The notes: generated from the sequence alone by a model not told the origin. DNA of 64,000 nt from Cerasibacillus terrae (GCF_008039555.1 NZ_VDUW01000006.1:124001-188000); one strand, 5' to 3'. Numbered from the stretch's first letter, positions 28,096-37,934 are shown. Numbers and translations: made by a program.

Positions 28096-29217
28096 ATGTT
28101 TCTAGCATTAAGAGAATTTAAACATGCCAAATTACGATTTATTATGATTGGTATGATTCTAGTTTTAATATCTTGGCTTGTTTTTATATTATCGGGACTA
28201 GGAAACGGCTTATCTGCACTTAGTGCGGCAACGTTTAAAAATATGGATGCGGATTATGTTATCTTTGAGGAAGGCTCCCGGCATTCCATGTTAAGGTCAG
28301 TTATATCGGAGGATTTATCCAAAGATCTAAAAAGACTAGAACATGTGAATGAGGCTGCCCCAATGGGTTCTCAAACGGCAGTGGTTCTAAGAGAAAATGC
28401 GACGTCGGAGGATGAAAAAATTGATGTTTCTCTACTTGGTATCAATCCAGGGACATTTTTAGAGCCTGAAGTCATTGAGGGGGAAAAACTTGTACAAGGA
28501 AATGATCAAGAAGTCATTGTCAACGATGTATTAAAGAATCAAGGCATTGATTTGGGTGATACTCTAGAAATTGAAGGTACAGATGAGATAATTAAAGTTG
28601 TTGGCTTTGTTGAAAATGAGTCATTTAACCATTTGCCAGCAATTTTTATGACAATGGACGCATGGCGTAAAATCCACTTTGCAGCACCAGGTTCAGATAT
28701 GGGAGTAATTAACCCGGTAAATGCGATTATGCTTCAAGGGGAAGATATTATTCTGGAAGATATCAATCAATCAGTGGAAGGAATTGAAACAGCAACGAAA
28801 CAAGAAGCCATTAATGGAATACCAGGTTATACTGCTGAAAATGGAACAATTATGATGATGCTTGGCTTTCTTCTCGCCATTTCTGCATTTGTCATTACCG
28901 TTTTCTTCTATGTTATGACGTTACAAAAAACAAATCAATTTGGTATTTTGAAAGCGATTGGAGCAGGTAATGGATTTCTAGGACGAGCAGTAGTTTCCCA
29001 AGTATTCCTCCTAGCTGTTATTAGTATTGGAGTAGGAATTTTACTTACATATGGAACAGCTATGATTCTTCCAGAGGGGATGCCTTTTGCACTTGACCCT
29101 AAGCTCGTAATTAGCTATGCGATCGTATTGTTAGTTGTGTCTGTATTAAGTTCGCTTCTATCGGTTCGAAAAATAACGAAGATAGATCCACTTCAAGCGA
29201 TTGGGAGGGTTGAGTAA
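28096..29217 (+). CDS. FtsX-like ABC transporter permease (HrtB-like)
   Basis: 373 residues: one N-terminal membrane helix (about 14-36), a 220-residue extracellular MacB-like domain, and three C-terminal helices (about 255-278, 298-322, 335-358). The stretch AFVITVFFYVMTLQKTNQFG and then ILKAIGAGN is the signature region shared with HrtB haem-export permeases. It pairs with the ATPase gene; the two genes overlap by one base (stop TAATG). It probably exports haem or another membrane-toxic compound. Confidence 0.85.
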   Translation: MFLALREFKHAKLRFIMIGMILVLISWLVFILSGLGNGLSALSAATFKNMDADYVIFEEGSRHSMLRSVISEDLSKDLKRLEHVNEAAPMGSQTAVVLRENATSEDEKIDVSLLGINPGTFLEPEVIEGEKLVQGNDQEVIVNDVLKNQGIDLGDTLEIEGTDEIIKVVGFVENESFNHLPAIFMTMDAWRKIHFAAPGSDMGVINPVNAIMLQGEDIILEDINQSVEGIETATKQEAINGIPGYTAENGTIMMMLGFLLAISAFVITVFFYVMTLQKTNQFGILKAIGAGNGFLGRAVVSQVFLLAVISIGVGILLTYGTAMILPEGMPFALDPKLVISYAIVLLVVSVLSSLLSVRKITKIDPLQAIGRVE

Positions 29218-29912
29218 TGAAAGGAATTCAGTTTGAAAATGTATCTAAATATTATCAAGAAGGAGAAAGGAAGTTTACTGCCTTAAATCAAGTTTCTATT
29301 TCGGTTAAACCTGGGGAATTTGCAGCGGTCATTGGTCCATCGGGTTCAGGTAAGAGTACCTTTCTTTCCATTGCAGGTGCTCTGCTGCAACCATCTGAAG
29401 GTAACGTAATTATTAATGGAACCAATCTATCTGATTTGAAGCCCAGGGAACTTTCAAAATTACGACTCGACCAGATTGGCTTTGTTTTGCAAACTTCGAA
29501 TCTTGTGCCATACTTAACCGTTTTCGACCAGCTCTTAGTTGTAAAGAAAATGAAGGGTTCTATTACAAAGGAAGATAAACATTTTGCTAAAGATTTATTA
29601 GATGAAGTAGACTTAGCTGATAAATTAACTAAATATCCTGATCAGCTTTCAGGGGGAGAACGGCAGCGAACAGCGATTGCTCGTGCATTAATGAATAATC
29701 CAAACATTATTCTTGCTGATGAACCTACAGCTAGTCTTGATACACAACGTGCCTTTGAAATTGTTGAACTGATGGCTAGTGGATTGAAAGCTCGAAATAA
29801 AGCTGCTATTATGGTCACTCATGATGAACGCTTATTGAAGTATTGTGATAAAGTATATCAAATCATAGACGGAAATTTAACATTACTAGATGAGCAGATT
29901 GCTATTCGGTAA
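29217..29912 (+). CDS. ABC transporter ATPase (HrtA/LolD-like)
   Basis: 231 residues with Walker [10 protein letters not shown] (about 41-49), Q-loop in [14 protein letters not shown], signature LSGGERQR, Walker [13 protein letters not shown] and H-loop VTHDER. The SNLVPYL-x-V segment is also found in HrtA. It energises the permease encoded just upstream. Terminated at 30021-30058. Confidence 0.9.
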   Translation: MKGIQFENVSKYYQEGERKFTALNQVSISVKPGEFAAVIGPSGSGKSTFLSIAGALLQPSEGNVIINGTNLSDLKPRELSKLRLDQIGFVLQTSNLVPYLTVFDQLLVVKKMKGSITKEDKHFAKDLLDEVDLADKLTKYPDQLSGGERQRTAIARALMNNPNIILADEPTASLDTQRAFEIVELMASGLKARNKAAIMVTHDERLLKYCDKVYQIIDGNLTLLDEQIAIR

Positions 29913-30020
29913 CTAATGGAGTCAATGGAATAAGAAGGGCAATGGAATTAGTGTTTTGTTGGAAGGGGATTAAGTTCTTTAACTAACAGGATTTTAGTAA
30001 AAGAAGAATATATTACTGAA

Positions 30021-30058
30021 ACAGAACTTCCACAAATTTGAAGTTCTGTTTCTTTATT
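30021..30058 (+). terminator. Rho-independent terminator
   Basis: AACAGAACTTC / GAAGTTCTGTT followed by TCTTTATT, about 110 bases after the ATPase gene. Confidence 0.8.
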
Positions 30059-30085
30059 ATTTTCAAAATTAATTTTAACAGAGTC

Positions 30086-30544
30086 TCAATTAAAAAATCT
30101 AGATAAAAGGGGTTTATCTACTTTAGTGAATTCTATTCTAATGTTGCCGTCTTCTGTTCTGCCATTGATTTTAAAGTAGAAATCAGATTTTAGTTCTTTC
30201 TTGAATTTTTTATAAACTGGTGACAAACTTAAGTAATCGTAATCGTCAAGTTTAATATTGTGGAAATCTAGATCAACTAAAAGGTATGAATTTCCTTCAT
30301 CTTGTTTCTTAACTTCAATATAATTTTGATTAGTTCCTTCTTCCAAGCTTGAGCGTAATAAATAATCACATGAAAATGATGGTAATCTTTCTTTATTTAT
30401 TGCTTCCTTGATTTTATTTCTAATGTCATTAGGGGTATGAATGGAGAAGAACTTTTCGATAACTTGATCTCTTATTATAGTTTTCTTTTTTACTTCTTCC
30501 CTCTGTTTCTTGTCATGGAATTTTTGAATATCGTTAAATACCAT
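30086..30544 (-). CDS. Hypothetical soluble protein, 152 aa
   Basis: Highly charged N-terminal helix (KFHDKKQREEVKKKTIIRDQ), then a mixed alpha/beta body with no motif I recognise. ATG after GGAGGAAAG. It lies about 190 bases downstream of the terminator that ends the orphan T-box transcript, so it is probably a separate unit. Confidence 0.55.
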   Translation of the reverse strand: MVFNDIQKFHDKKQREEVKKKTIIRDQVIEKFFSIHTPNDIRNKIKEAINKERLPSFSCDYLLRSSLEEGTNQNYIEVKKQDEGNSYLLVDLDFHNIKLDDYDYLSLSPVYKKFKKELKSDFYFKINGRTEDGNIRIEFTKVDKPLLSRFFN

Positions 30545-30731
30545 TGACTTTCCTCCAATCTTTGAATAAAAAGTTACCGGTTACTCATAGATATGGCTTA
30601 ATTAGTAATTTAATGACTTTTAGGAAAGTAATAAGAGTTACTTTATACTTTACAGTTAAATAACTATTACTTCCTTTTCTTGTTGTACTAATGAGGGATT
30701 TAGTGAATAAGAATGCGATTTAATTCATATG

Positions 30732-30762
30732 AAAAGGAGCTTGTCTAATCAAGCTCCTTTTT
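30732..30762. terminator. Bidirectional terminator
   Basis: Perfect stem AAAAGGAGCTTG / CAAGCTCCTTTT. On the minus strand it ends the transcript that begins with the orphan T-box. Confidence 0.85.
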
Positions 30763-30857
30763 ACTATCCTGTTTTTGCTGTTATTTTATTTTTTAACGAT
30801 AGTTGCTAACCATTTAAGAATTAATTCCCGCTGTTTTTAGTACTTATAACCTCATAA

Positions 30858-30935
30858 TCAGCTGTTTCTTATTGTAAATTCTAAAATAATGTAATCTATA
30901 TTATCTTCTTTAATTGAAAAGTTTTGTAGTTTCAT
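30858..30935 (-). pseudogene. 25-codon ORF behind the orphan T-box (gene relic)
   Basis: An ATG 11 bases after the T-box element opens a 25-codon frame (MKLQNFSIKEDNIDYIILEF...) ending in TGA. There is no Shine-Dalgarno sequence apart from the GGGG of the T-box. No frame continues as a sensible protein up to the terminator at 30762. It is most likely the start of a once longer amino-acid-related gene; a regulatory micro-ORF is the alternative. Confidence 0.35.
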
Positions 30936-30939
30936 GACA

Positions 30940-31100
30940 CACGCCCCGCGGTGCCACCCTTATTATCTTGCAAAAAACAAGATCACTTATTTTAAAAAAA
31001 TATAGCTCCAAAGCCCAATTCCAATTCACCTTGATACTTGTTTTTCACCATCTACAAGCTCTCTAAAAATCAGCGGGTAATTGTACTTATCTTTTTCATA
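30940..31100 (-). ncRNA. T-box leader without its own terminator (orphan)
   Basis: On the minus strand the T-box element AGGGTGGCACCGCGG lies at 30946-30960. Upstream there is a stem I with AGAGAG and GATGGTGAAAAAC, then the specifier region GTGAATTGGAATTGGGC and CTTTGGAGC. In the canonical GAA-NNN register the specifier would be UUG (Leu); a one-base shift gives UGG (Trp). Unlike the trp leaders, no terminator stem or T-run follows the T-box element. It lies downstream of trpA with its own promoter. Confidence 0.75.
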
Positions 31101-31123
31101 GCTATTATGATTGATTTTAAATC

Positions 31124-31152
31124 ATTATATAAATATTTTTGGTGGAATGCAA
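31124..31152 (-). promoter_or_regulatory. SigA-type promoter of the orphan T-box
   Basis: On the minus strand: TTGCAT (31152-31147), 17-base spacer, TATAAT (31129-31124). A perfect -10 and good -35 just before the leader. Confidence 0.7.
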
Positions 31153-31285
31153 GAAAAAAGTTAGAAAATGTCGATTATAGGTGTTGTGAGAGCCCGAATG
31201 GTGAGGGGAATGCGTGAAACAGTAACAATAGTTGAAAAATGTATAAGGTTTACAAAGTACGAAGATGAGATTACTCAGATAGAAA

Positions 31286-31334
31286 TTGGGACGGTGGCCA
31301 CGTTTTATCAATTAAAAGCATGCCACCGTCCCAA
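31286..31334 (-). terminator. Long hairpin after trpA
   Basis: Arms TTGGGACGGTGGC / GCCACCGTCCCAA, perfect over 13 bases with a 23-base loop, 29 bases after the trpA stop. On the minus strand only a short T-rich tail follows (AATTTC), so termination may be partial. It may instead be related to the T-box-like remnant on the + strand described in the findings. Confidence 0.55.
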
Positions 31335-31362
31335 ATTCCTCCATACCAAGATGGGAGATTTC

Positions 31363-32151
31363 CTAAAATACAGCAGTATTGATACTTTCTTGTAGCAAAC
31401 TCTTTATTTCAGTAGTTTTTCCTTGATGAAATAAATCTACTATTTTACTCCCAACGATGACACCATCACATGCACTACCTAATTCTTGTGCTTGTTGTGG
31501 ATTAGAAACACCAAATCCAGCTAGGACGGGAACATCCGTCATTTTTTTCAATTGATTTAGATAATCTTTTACATTATTTTGGTGTGTAGATCTTGAACCA
31601 GTTGTACCGGTAACAGAAACGGCGTATAGAAAACCTTCCGTTCGCTGAGCAATTTCCTTTAGCCGTTTTTTTGAACTAGTTAATGCAGCTAATCGGATAA
31701 AGGCGATACCATAATTCTGTAAATGATTCAATACCAGATTTTCTTCTTCCAATGGCAAATCTGGAATAATGACACCTGCTACACCAGCATCATTGCAATC
31801 TTCCGCAAACTTGTCGATACCATATGCATAAATTGGGTTTAAATAAGTCATTAAAATAATTGGGATTGCTCGGCTCTCTTTCATATTTTGTAATGTTGTT
31901 AAGACTTTATTTAATGTTGTACCGTTATTTAATGCACGTTTTCCTGCTGCTTGTATGGTAGGGCCGTCTGCGACAGGATCGGAAAACGGGATACCCAATT
32001 CGATAGCAGTTGCCCCACATTCCTTAAGAAAGTGGATTCGCTCAGCCAGACATTCCAAACCACCGTCCCCAGCCATGATATAGGGGACAAATATTTTACG
32101 ATTAGCACATAATTGTCTTTTTAAAGCATCCTCTAATTGTTGTTTACTCAT
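31363..32151 (-). CDS. trpA: Tryptophan synthase alpha chain
   Basis: 262 residues. Cleaves indole-3-glycerol phosphate to indole, which is channelled to TrpB. Visible: YIMAGDGG near the start, catalytic Glu in [20 protein letters not shown] with Asp in the same loop, IPDLPLEEE, and phosphate-binding [12 protein letters not shown] and [13 protein letters not shown] overlaps the trpB stop (ATGA). It is the last gene of the trp operon. Confidence 0.97.
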   Translation of the reverse strand: MSKQQLEDALKRQLCANRKIFVPYIMAGDGGLECLAERIHFLKECGATAIELGIPFSDPVADGPTIQAAGKRALNNGTTLNKVLTTLQNMKESRAIPIILMTYLNPIYAYGIDKFAEDCNDAGVAGVIIPDLPLEEENLVLNHLQNYGIAFIRLAALTSSKKRLKEIAQRTEGFLYAVSVTGTTGSRSTHQNNVKDYLNQLKKMTDVPVLAGFGVSNPQQAQELGSACDGVIVGSKIVDLFHQGKTTEIKSLLQESINTAVF

Positions 32152-33356
32152 TGATTTCTTTCCTCCAATGCAGTTTTTACTTGTTCGACATCTTTGTCAC
32201 CACGTCCTGAAAGACAGATGACAAGTGAAGAATGTGAATCCATTTTCTTAGCAAGTTTCATGGCAAAGGCGACAGCGTGAGCACTTTCTAATGCGGGAAT
32301 GATTCCTTCTACTTTCGATAGATATTGAAAAGCATCTAATGCTTCTTTATCTGTAATTGATGTATAAGACACACGTGATATATCTCGTAAATAACTATGT
32401 TCTGGACCAACTCCTGGATAATCAAGTCCAGCTGAAATGGAAGAGGCTTCTTGGATTTGGCCGTTTTCATCTTGCAATAAATTTGTCATTGTGCCATGTA
32501 AAATACCGACACGACCGTCTGTTAGGGTTGCGGCGTGTTTCTTCGTGTGGATGCCACTACCACCGGCTTCGACACCATATAGCTTAACCTGTTGATCGTT
32601 AAGAAAAGGGTAAAACATTCCCATTGCATTACTACCCCCACCAACACATGCGACAATCGCATTTGGTAATTGATTTGTTTGTGTTAGTATTTGTTCTTTC
32701 GTTTCCTTTCCAATAATTGTTTGAAAATCACGAACAATTTTTGGAAAGGGATGTGGGCCTACAACAGAACCAATAATATAATGAGTATCTTCCACATGGC
32801 TGACCCAATAACGTAAGGCTTCATTTACAGCATCCTTTAGTGTGCCACTTCCTTGTGAAACACTTTTGACTTTGGCACCAAGTAACTCCATTCGAAAGAC
32901 ATTTAGTTTTTGCCGGCGAATGTCCTCCTCACCTATAAAGATAATACATTCTAATCCTAGTAAAGCACAGACGGTAGCTGTTGCCACACCGTGCTGACCA
33001 GCCCCTGTTTCAGCAACAACTTTTTGTTTCCCCATTCGACGTGTTAATAACGCTTGACCAATGGTGTTATTAATTTTATGTGCACCTGTATGGTTTAAAT
33101 CTTCACGTTTTAAATAGATATTTGGTCCACCAAGTTGTTTGGACAGATTTTTGGCACGAAATAATGGAGTTTTCCGTCCGATATAATGATGCAGGTAATA
33201 ATTAAGTTCATTGATAAAACCAGGATCTTTCATTGCCTCGTCATATGCTTTTTCTAATTCGATTAAAGCAGGCATTAATAATTCAGGAATAAATTTACCA
33301 CCGAATTTCCCGTAATATCCTGCTGTGTTAGGCTTAGTATATGTGGTCATGTTCAT
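32148..33356 (-). CDS. trpB: Tryptophan synthase beta chain
   Basis: About 402 residues. PLP enzyme that condenses indole with serine. PLP-binding Lys in [25 protein letters not shown], phosphate loop [10 protein letters not shown], and [10 protein letters not shown]. The frame opens at 33374, but AAAGGAG precedes the ATG at 33356 and the usual N-terminus ([14 protein letters not shown]) starts just after. It overlaps trpF by 23 bases. Confidence 0.97.
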   Translation of the reverse strand: MNMTTYTKPNTAGYYGKFGGKFIPELLMPALIELEKAYDEAMKDPGFINELNYYLHHYIGRKTPLFRAKNLSKQLGGPNIYLKREDLNHTGAHKINNTIGQALLTRRMGKQKVVAETGAGQHGVATATVCALLGLECIIFIGEEDIRRQKLNVFRMELLGAKVKSVSQGSGTLKDAVNEALRYWVSHVEDTHYIIGSVVGPHPFPKIVRDFQTIIGKETKEQILTQTNQLPNAIVACVGGGSNAMGMFYPFLNDQQVKLYGVEAGGSGIHTKKHAATLTDGRVGILHGTMTNLLQDENGQIQEASSISAGLDYPGVGPEHSYLRDISRVSYTSITDKEALDAFQYLSKVEGIIPALESAHAVAFAMKLAKKMDSHSSLVICLSGRGDKDVEQVKTALEERNQ

Positions 33357-33960
33357 CCGTCTCTCCTTTTGCATTTTTAATAAATTGCTTCATTTTTACA
33401 GGATCTTTAATCCCGTTTGTTTCCACTCCACTTGAAACATCGACAATTGCTGGATGGACAGTGGCAATTGCTTGTTGTATATTTTTAGGAGAAAGTCCAC
33501 CAGCAAGAATCAATTTTTTATGGTCTAAATTAAATTTTTTTAAAATACACCAATCAAATACGGTCCCATTTCCACCACGACTTTTTCCTTTTGGACTATC
33601 TAACAAATAAAAATCACAGGGGAAATTCCTTACCTTTATAAAATTATCTTCTGTGGCAGGAAAAGCCTTAATCACAGGGTAGGGTAGTTGTTTTCGAAAA
33701 CTTGGTGATTCATCCCCATGCAATTGAATAAAATCTAGGTTGACTTGTTTTGTAATTTTTTTTATGTTTTCTACCGTTTCATTAACAAAAATGCCAACTG
33801 TTTTTATGAAAGAGGGTAGGGTATTAGCTATACTTGCTGCCTTTTCGGGTGTTATCTGTCGTTTACTAGGGGCAAAAACAAATCCTAAAAGGTCTGCTCC
33901 AGCTTCCGTAGCTTCTTTTGCTGCTTCTTTACTTGTAATGCCACAAATTTTAACGCGCAT
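33334..33960 (-). CDS. trpF: Phosphoribosylanthranilate isomerase
   Basis: 208 residues. Amadori rearrangement of N-(5-phosphoribosyl)anthranilate to CdRP. The catalytic Cys is in [47 protein letters not shown] and VDVSSGVE (with phosphate-binding residues) are all present. It overlaps trpC by 11 bases. Confidence 0.97.
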   Translation of the reverse strand: MRVKICGITSKEAAKEATEAGADLLGFVFAPSKRQITPEKAASIANTLPSFIKTVGIFVNETVENIKKITKQVNLDFIQLHGDESPSFRKQLPYPVIKAFPATEDNFIKVRNFPCDFYLLDSPKGKSRGGNGTVFDWCILKKFNLDHKKLILAGGLSPKNIQQAIATVHPAIVDVSSGVETNGIKDPVKMKQFIKNAKGETDEHDHIY

Positions 33961-34744
33961 TGGGAATTTGTCCTTTCAAAACTTTTAAGTTCTCGAAAGT
34001 TTCTTCTAAGTTAGATGCTTGCATAAGTGTTTCTCCAATTAATAAACCACTCACACCAGCCTTACTTAAGCGCAGGGCATCTGTACGAGTTTTGACCCCA
34101 CTTTCACTAATAAGTAATGTAGATGGATCCTTGATTGTAGGGGCGAGTTTTTCTGTAGTACGTAAGTCAACCTCGAAAGTTTTTAAATTTCGATTGTTGA
34201 TGCCGATAATTTCGGCACCAATTGTGAGCGCTTTTTGCATCTCTTCTCCGTTATGCACCTCACAAAGTACATCCAAATTCAACTTTTTTGCATAATGGTA
34301 AAGTTCCTTTAGTTGAGTTGTAGAAAGTGCAGCAACGATGAGCAAGATGATATTCGCACCAGCTACTTTTGCCTGGTCGATTTGAATGGGATCAATAATA
34401 AAATCCTTGCATAATATCGGAAGATTGACTGCTTTTCTTACAGCATAGAGATCATCGATAGAGCCTTTGAAAAAGGTGTGATCTGTTAAAACAGAAATGG
34501 CACTAGCACCAAACGCCTCATATTTTTTTGCCTGTTCAACGGGATTGATATGCATGTTGATGGCCCCTTTAGATGGAGACGACCGCTTAATCTCGGCTAT
34601 AATTTGTAAACTTTCGGAAGAAGAAAATGTTTGTTTAATAGACATAATAGGATTCTTTGGTTGATATATGTGTGTAAAATTCCTTTTCTTTAGTACTGCA
34701 ACTTCTTTTTCTTTTTGTTTGATTATTTTTTCCAAAATAGTCAT
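33950..34744 (-). CDS. trpC: Indole-3-glycerol-phosphate synthase
   Basis: 264 residues. Ring closure of CdRP to indole-3-glycerol phosphate. Catalytic Glu and Lys in IIAEIKRSSPSKG, Lys in LPILCKDFIIDPIQI, Glu in LCEVHNGEE, then IGINNRNLKTF and SESGVKT. The ATG directly abuts the trpD stop (TAAATG). Confidence 0.97.
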   Translation of the reverse strand: MTILEKIIKQKEKEVAVLKKRNFTHIYQPKNPIMSIKQTFSSSESLQIIAEIKRSSPSKGAINMHINPVEQAKKYEAFGASAISVLTDHTFFKGSIDDLYAVRKAVNLPILCKDFIIDPIQIDQAKVAGANIILLIVAALSTTQLKELYHYAKKLNLDVLCEVHNGEEMQKALTIGAEIIGINNRNLKTFEVDLRTTEKLAPTIKDPSTLLISESGVKTRTDALRLSKAGVSGLLIGETLMQASNLEETFENLKVLKGQIPNAR

Positions 34745-35770
34745 TTACATCACCTCATTTTGAATCGTGTTACTATAGTTGATTAAATTTTGTAGTTTTT
34801 CCATTGCTCTTCCAGAGAAAATACTTTCTTTTGCCATAGCGATACCGTGATTAATAGTTGTTGCAGTACCATGAGCGAATATTCCTAAACCGGCATTTAA
34901 TAAGACAGTATCTAGATGTGGGCCTGGCATTCCTTTTAAAACATTGCATAAAATTTCTGCATTCCTTCTTGCATCACCACCACGGATTTCTTCAATCGAA
35001 TGAGTAGGTAATCCTACTTCAGATGGATGTAATGTAAAAGATGTAATTTTTCCTTTATCAATTTGAGTGATATAATTTTCACCCGCAAGTGATGCTTCAT
35101 CCATATAACCAGCACCATTTATAACAAGTGCTCGTTTCCTCCCAAGTTTCCTCAAAGTTTCTGCCATCATTGTTAAAATATCCCGGTGATTAACACCTAG
35201 TAACTGTGTTTGTAATGTAACAGGATTTGTGAGAGGCCCAATTAAATTAAATATAGTTGGTATTTGCAAATCCTTTCTAACCTTTGAGAATCTCCCCATT
35301 TTAGGATGGACATGTGGTGCAAATAAAAAGGCGATATTGTTTTGTTGTAAAATTTCCTTTACTTGTTCCTTGGATAAGGTTAGTGAAACACCTAAGTGCT
35401 CCAATACATCCGCACTCCCTGTTTTACTCGAGATACTACGATTTCCATGTTTTGCGATAGTAACACCGGCACCTGCTATCACAAAAGCTGCTGTTGTACT
35501 GATGTTAAAGCTACCCGATCCATCGCCACCTGTTCCGCAGTTATCCATAACATTGGTAAATTCATTTGTTGTTTGTAAAGATTCATTTCGCAAAATCTCT
35601 ACGATTCCTGCAATCTCATCGGCAGTTTCTCCTTTTGTTCGAAGCCCGGCTAGTAGTGCTGCAATTTCACTATCTGAAGCTTGTTCTGAAATGCAATGGG
35701 TAATTGCTTTTTTCATTTCTTCAAATGATAAATCTTGATGCTTCATGATTTTTTCTAGATAATATTTCAT
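34745..35770 (-). CDS. trpD: Anthranilate phosphoribosyltransferase
   Basis: 341 residues. Transfers the phosphoribosyl group from PRPP to anthranilate. PRPP-binding DNCGTGGDGSGSFNIS, KHGNRSISSKTGSADVLE and the NLIGPLTNP signature are present. It is a stand-alone TrpD, without a fused TrpG domain. Lies 57 bases after trpE. Confidence 0.97.
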   Translation of the reverse strand: MKYYLEKIMKHQDLSFEEMKKAITHCISEQASDSEIAALLAGLRTKGETADEIAGIVEILRNESLQTTNEFTNVMDNCGTGGDGSGSFNISTTAAFVIAGAGVTIAKHGNRSISSKTGSADVLEHLGVSLTLSKEQVKEILQQNNIAFLFAPHVHPKMGRFSKVRKDLQIPTIFNLIGPLTNPVTLQTQLLGVNHRDILTMMAETLRKLGRKRALVINGAGYMDEASLAGENYITQIDKGKITSFTLHPSEVGLPTHSIEEIRGGDARRNAEILCNVLKGMPGPHLDTVLLNAGLGIFAHGTATTINHGIAMAKESIFSGRAMEKLQNLINYSNTIQNEVM

Positions 35771-35827
35771 TTGAAATTCCCCCTTATAAAATTTGATGAT
35801 TCAATAAGGCCATTTTTGAAGCAATCG

Positions 35828-37222
35828 TTATTCATGTGCAGACTGGAAATGACTCACCTCCATTAAGCTTCTTGCTTTGTGTAATGTTTCCTCATATTCT
35901 TTTTCTGGTATAGAATCTCGAACAATTCCGGCACCAACTTGGAGATAGGCAGTGTCATTTTTAATAATGAGTGAGCGAATGGCAAGAGCCATGTTAAGAT
36001 TGTGATTAAAATTGATATAGCCAATGCCACCACCATAGACACCACGCCTTTTTTCTTCTAATTGGTTTATGAGTTGCATTGCTTTCCCTTTTGGTGAACC
36101 GGAGACAGTTCCAGCTGGTAAACATGCTTGTAGTGCATCGATGCTGGTACATTTTGATTTTAATTTCCCATGAACTTCTGAAACGATATGCATCACATGT
36201 TGGTATTTCTCAACTGTCATGTAGGTTGGGGTGGATATACTACCTACTTCACAGACACGACTTAAATCTTGTTTGCTTAACTCCACTAACATCTGGTGCT
36301 CATCGATTTCTTTTTTGTCTAATAAAAGATCTTTTGCCAATGCATCATCTTTTGTGTGGTTATGCGATCGTGGTCTTGTTCCAGCAATTGGATTGGTAAT
36401 TACTGTGTCTTGATTTGTTTGTACCAAGCATTCTGGTGATGCTCCTAATATAAGGTAATCCTCAAAGTCGATATAAAACATGTAAGGAGATGCGTTTGCT
36501 TTTCTAAGGTTTTGATAGAATGAAAGTGGGTCTCCATTCATTTTTGCTTGTAGTCGTTGGGATAGCACAACTTGGTCTAAATTTTTTTGTTGTAGAGCAG
36601 CTTTTGCCGTCTTTATTTTCGCTATAAATGCTTCCTTTGTTTCTTCAGGTTGAAAATCGACTTTTTCAACTTTGTGTACGAGTGTATTTTTGTTTTCTTT
36701 TAATGCATGTTGTAGTTTTTTAAGGCGTTTATTTAATAATGTCTCTGGGTGATTGTCTAGATTCATGACAATGAGATAAATTAAGTTGTTTGTGTGATCG
36801 AAAACAATCACATCTTTATAAAGCATGAAATGAATGTCAGGCATGTGTTGGTCATCTGTTAATGTTTTATTCATATGTGTAAATTTCTGAATGAAATTAT
36901 AGCCAACATATCCGATTGCTCCACCGTAAAAAGGGAAGGGCAGGTCAAAATTCAATTTAGGTAAATGTTTTTTTAAATATGATAGCGGTTTTTGTTGTAA
37001 GTTTTCTTTCTTGTTCTTTTCATGATGGAATACGGTAGTAGTGTTTTCTTTCCCGATAATTTCCTGATAAGGATTTGCCCCAATAAAGGAAAATTTCCCT
37101 TTTTGCTCGTGTTGAAAAGCACTTTCTAGTAGAAACTTTTTCTTACCTGATAATTGTCTGTAAATTTTCGTTGGAGATAGGTTCTTAGCTTTTTGTTTGA
37201 ATAGCTTATACGGTATCGTCAT
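35828..37222 (-). CDS. trpE: Anthranilate synthase component I
   Basis: 464 residues. Makes anthranilate from chorismate, with ammonia supplied by a glutamine amidotransferase. Family motifs: tryptophan-pocket LLESAF near residue 30, SPECLV, NPIAGTRPRS, KQDLSRVCEVGS, LPAGTVSGSPKGKAM, GIGYI. No trpG is present in the operon, so the amidotransferase is presumably a shared PabA elsewhere, as in B. subtilis. AAAAAGGAG precedes the ATG. Confidence 0.96.
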   Translation of the reverse strand: MTIPYKLFKQKAKNLSPTKIYRQLSGKKKFLLESAFQHEQKGKFSFIGANPYQEIIGKENTTTVFHHEKNKKENLQQKPLSYLKKHLPKLNFDLPFPFYGGAIGYVGYNFIQKFTHMNKTLTDDQHMPDIHFMLYKDVIVFDHTNNLIYLIVMNLDNHPETLLNKRLKKLQHALKENKNTLVHKVEKVDFQPEETKEAFIAKIKTAKAALQQKNLDQVVLSQRLQAKMNGDPLSFYQNLRKANASPYMFYIDFEDYLILGASPECLVQTNQDTVITNPIAGTRPRSHNHTKDDALAKDLLLDKKEIDEHQMLVELSKQDLSRVCEVGSISTPTYMTVEKYQHVMHIVSEVHGKLKSKCTSIDALQACLPAGTVSGSPKGKAMQLINQLEEKRRGVYGGGIGYINFNHNLNMALAIRSLIIKNDTAYLQVGAGIVRDSIPEKEYEETLHKARSLMEVSHFQSAHE

Positions 37223-37253
37223 TTGATGTAGCTCCTTTTTATTTTTGATTTAT

Positions 37254-37550
37254 AAAACAAAAAAATCCTCTACAAACACATGGATTTGTGTTTATAGAGG
37301 ACGAATGTGACCGCGGTGCCACCCCTGTTGAAAGAAAATAATCTTCTTTCATCTTCATTCAGATACGCAATCATGAGAGCAATCATGATTTTAATATCCT
37401 ATCCGTATAACGTCGGAGCTCCGTGTTTCCCTACTTTATGTTCGGGAAACCTCTCGTAAGGCCATTCAGCATTCATCATTGTACCGGAATCCCACCATCT
37501 CCGGCTCTCTGTAACAACTCATGAATACTTACTCTTCTTACTCGTAGATT
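37254..37550 (-). ncRNA. Tryptophan T-box leader, proximal copy
   Basis: Complete T-box riboswitch: AGAGAG in stem I, specifier TGG (Trp) at 37464-37462 in GAATGG, GGAGCTCCG, T-box element GGGTGGCACCGCGG at 37324-37311. The terminator hairpin has CCTCTA / TAGAGG arms (37300-37267) and a T-run. Uncharged tRNA-Trp should stabilise the antiterminator and permit trpE transcription. Confidence 0.93.
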
Positions 37551-37623
37551 TTTATATTTACTTGTATGGATTCGATGAAATGAATACTTGCATTTCTAGC
37601 CGACTCACGATTTTCTTGAGTAT

Positions 37624-37893
37624 AAAAAAGTCCCTCCATCCAAAAAGGACGAGGGACCGTGGTACCACCTTTATTAGCTAATAATCAGCTGACTCTAGCG
37701 ATATGAAATGAAGTTATTTCATATCTATCTCTTATAACGGAGAGACATTCGCCAAAGCCTACTGCAAATATGGTTCGGTTTGGAAGTTCAGAAGTCCATT
37801 CATCTATCGTTCAACACTGGTTTACACCAACCACCAGCTCTCTAAAGTTGCTCCATAGATTACTATTCTTCATCATCACTTTTTACAATTAAC
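37624..37893 (-). ncRNA. Tryptophan T-box leader, distal copy
   Basis: Second full T-box just upstream of the first. AGAGAGCTGGTGGTTGGTG, specifier TGG (Trp) at 37798-37796 in GAATGG, T-box element AGGTGGTACCACGG (37670-37657), and terminator arms GGTCCCTC / GAGGGACT (37658-37629) with a T-run. The two in series should give tighter control. Confidence 0.93.
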
Positions 37894-37905
37894 TTGTTGA
37901 AAGTA

Positions 37906-37934
37906 ATCATAGAGGACTTCAAATGAAAAGTCAA
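37906..37934 (-). promoter_or_regulatory. trp operon promoter
   Basis: On the minus strand TTGACT (37934-37929), 17-base spacer, TATGAT (37911-37906), immediately upstream of the distal T-box. No clear second promoter lies between the two T-boxes, so they should share one transcript. Confidence 0.8.

Noticed and set aside
35828..37222. TrpE fused to TrpG
   Set aside because: The protein ends at 464 aa after the chorismate-binding domain, with no amidotransferase domain.
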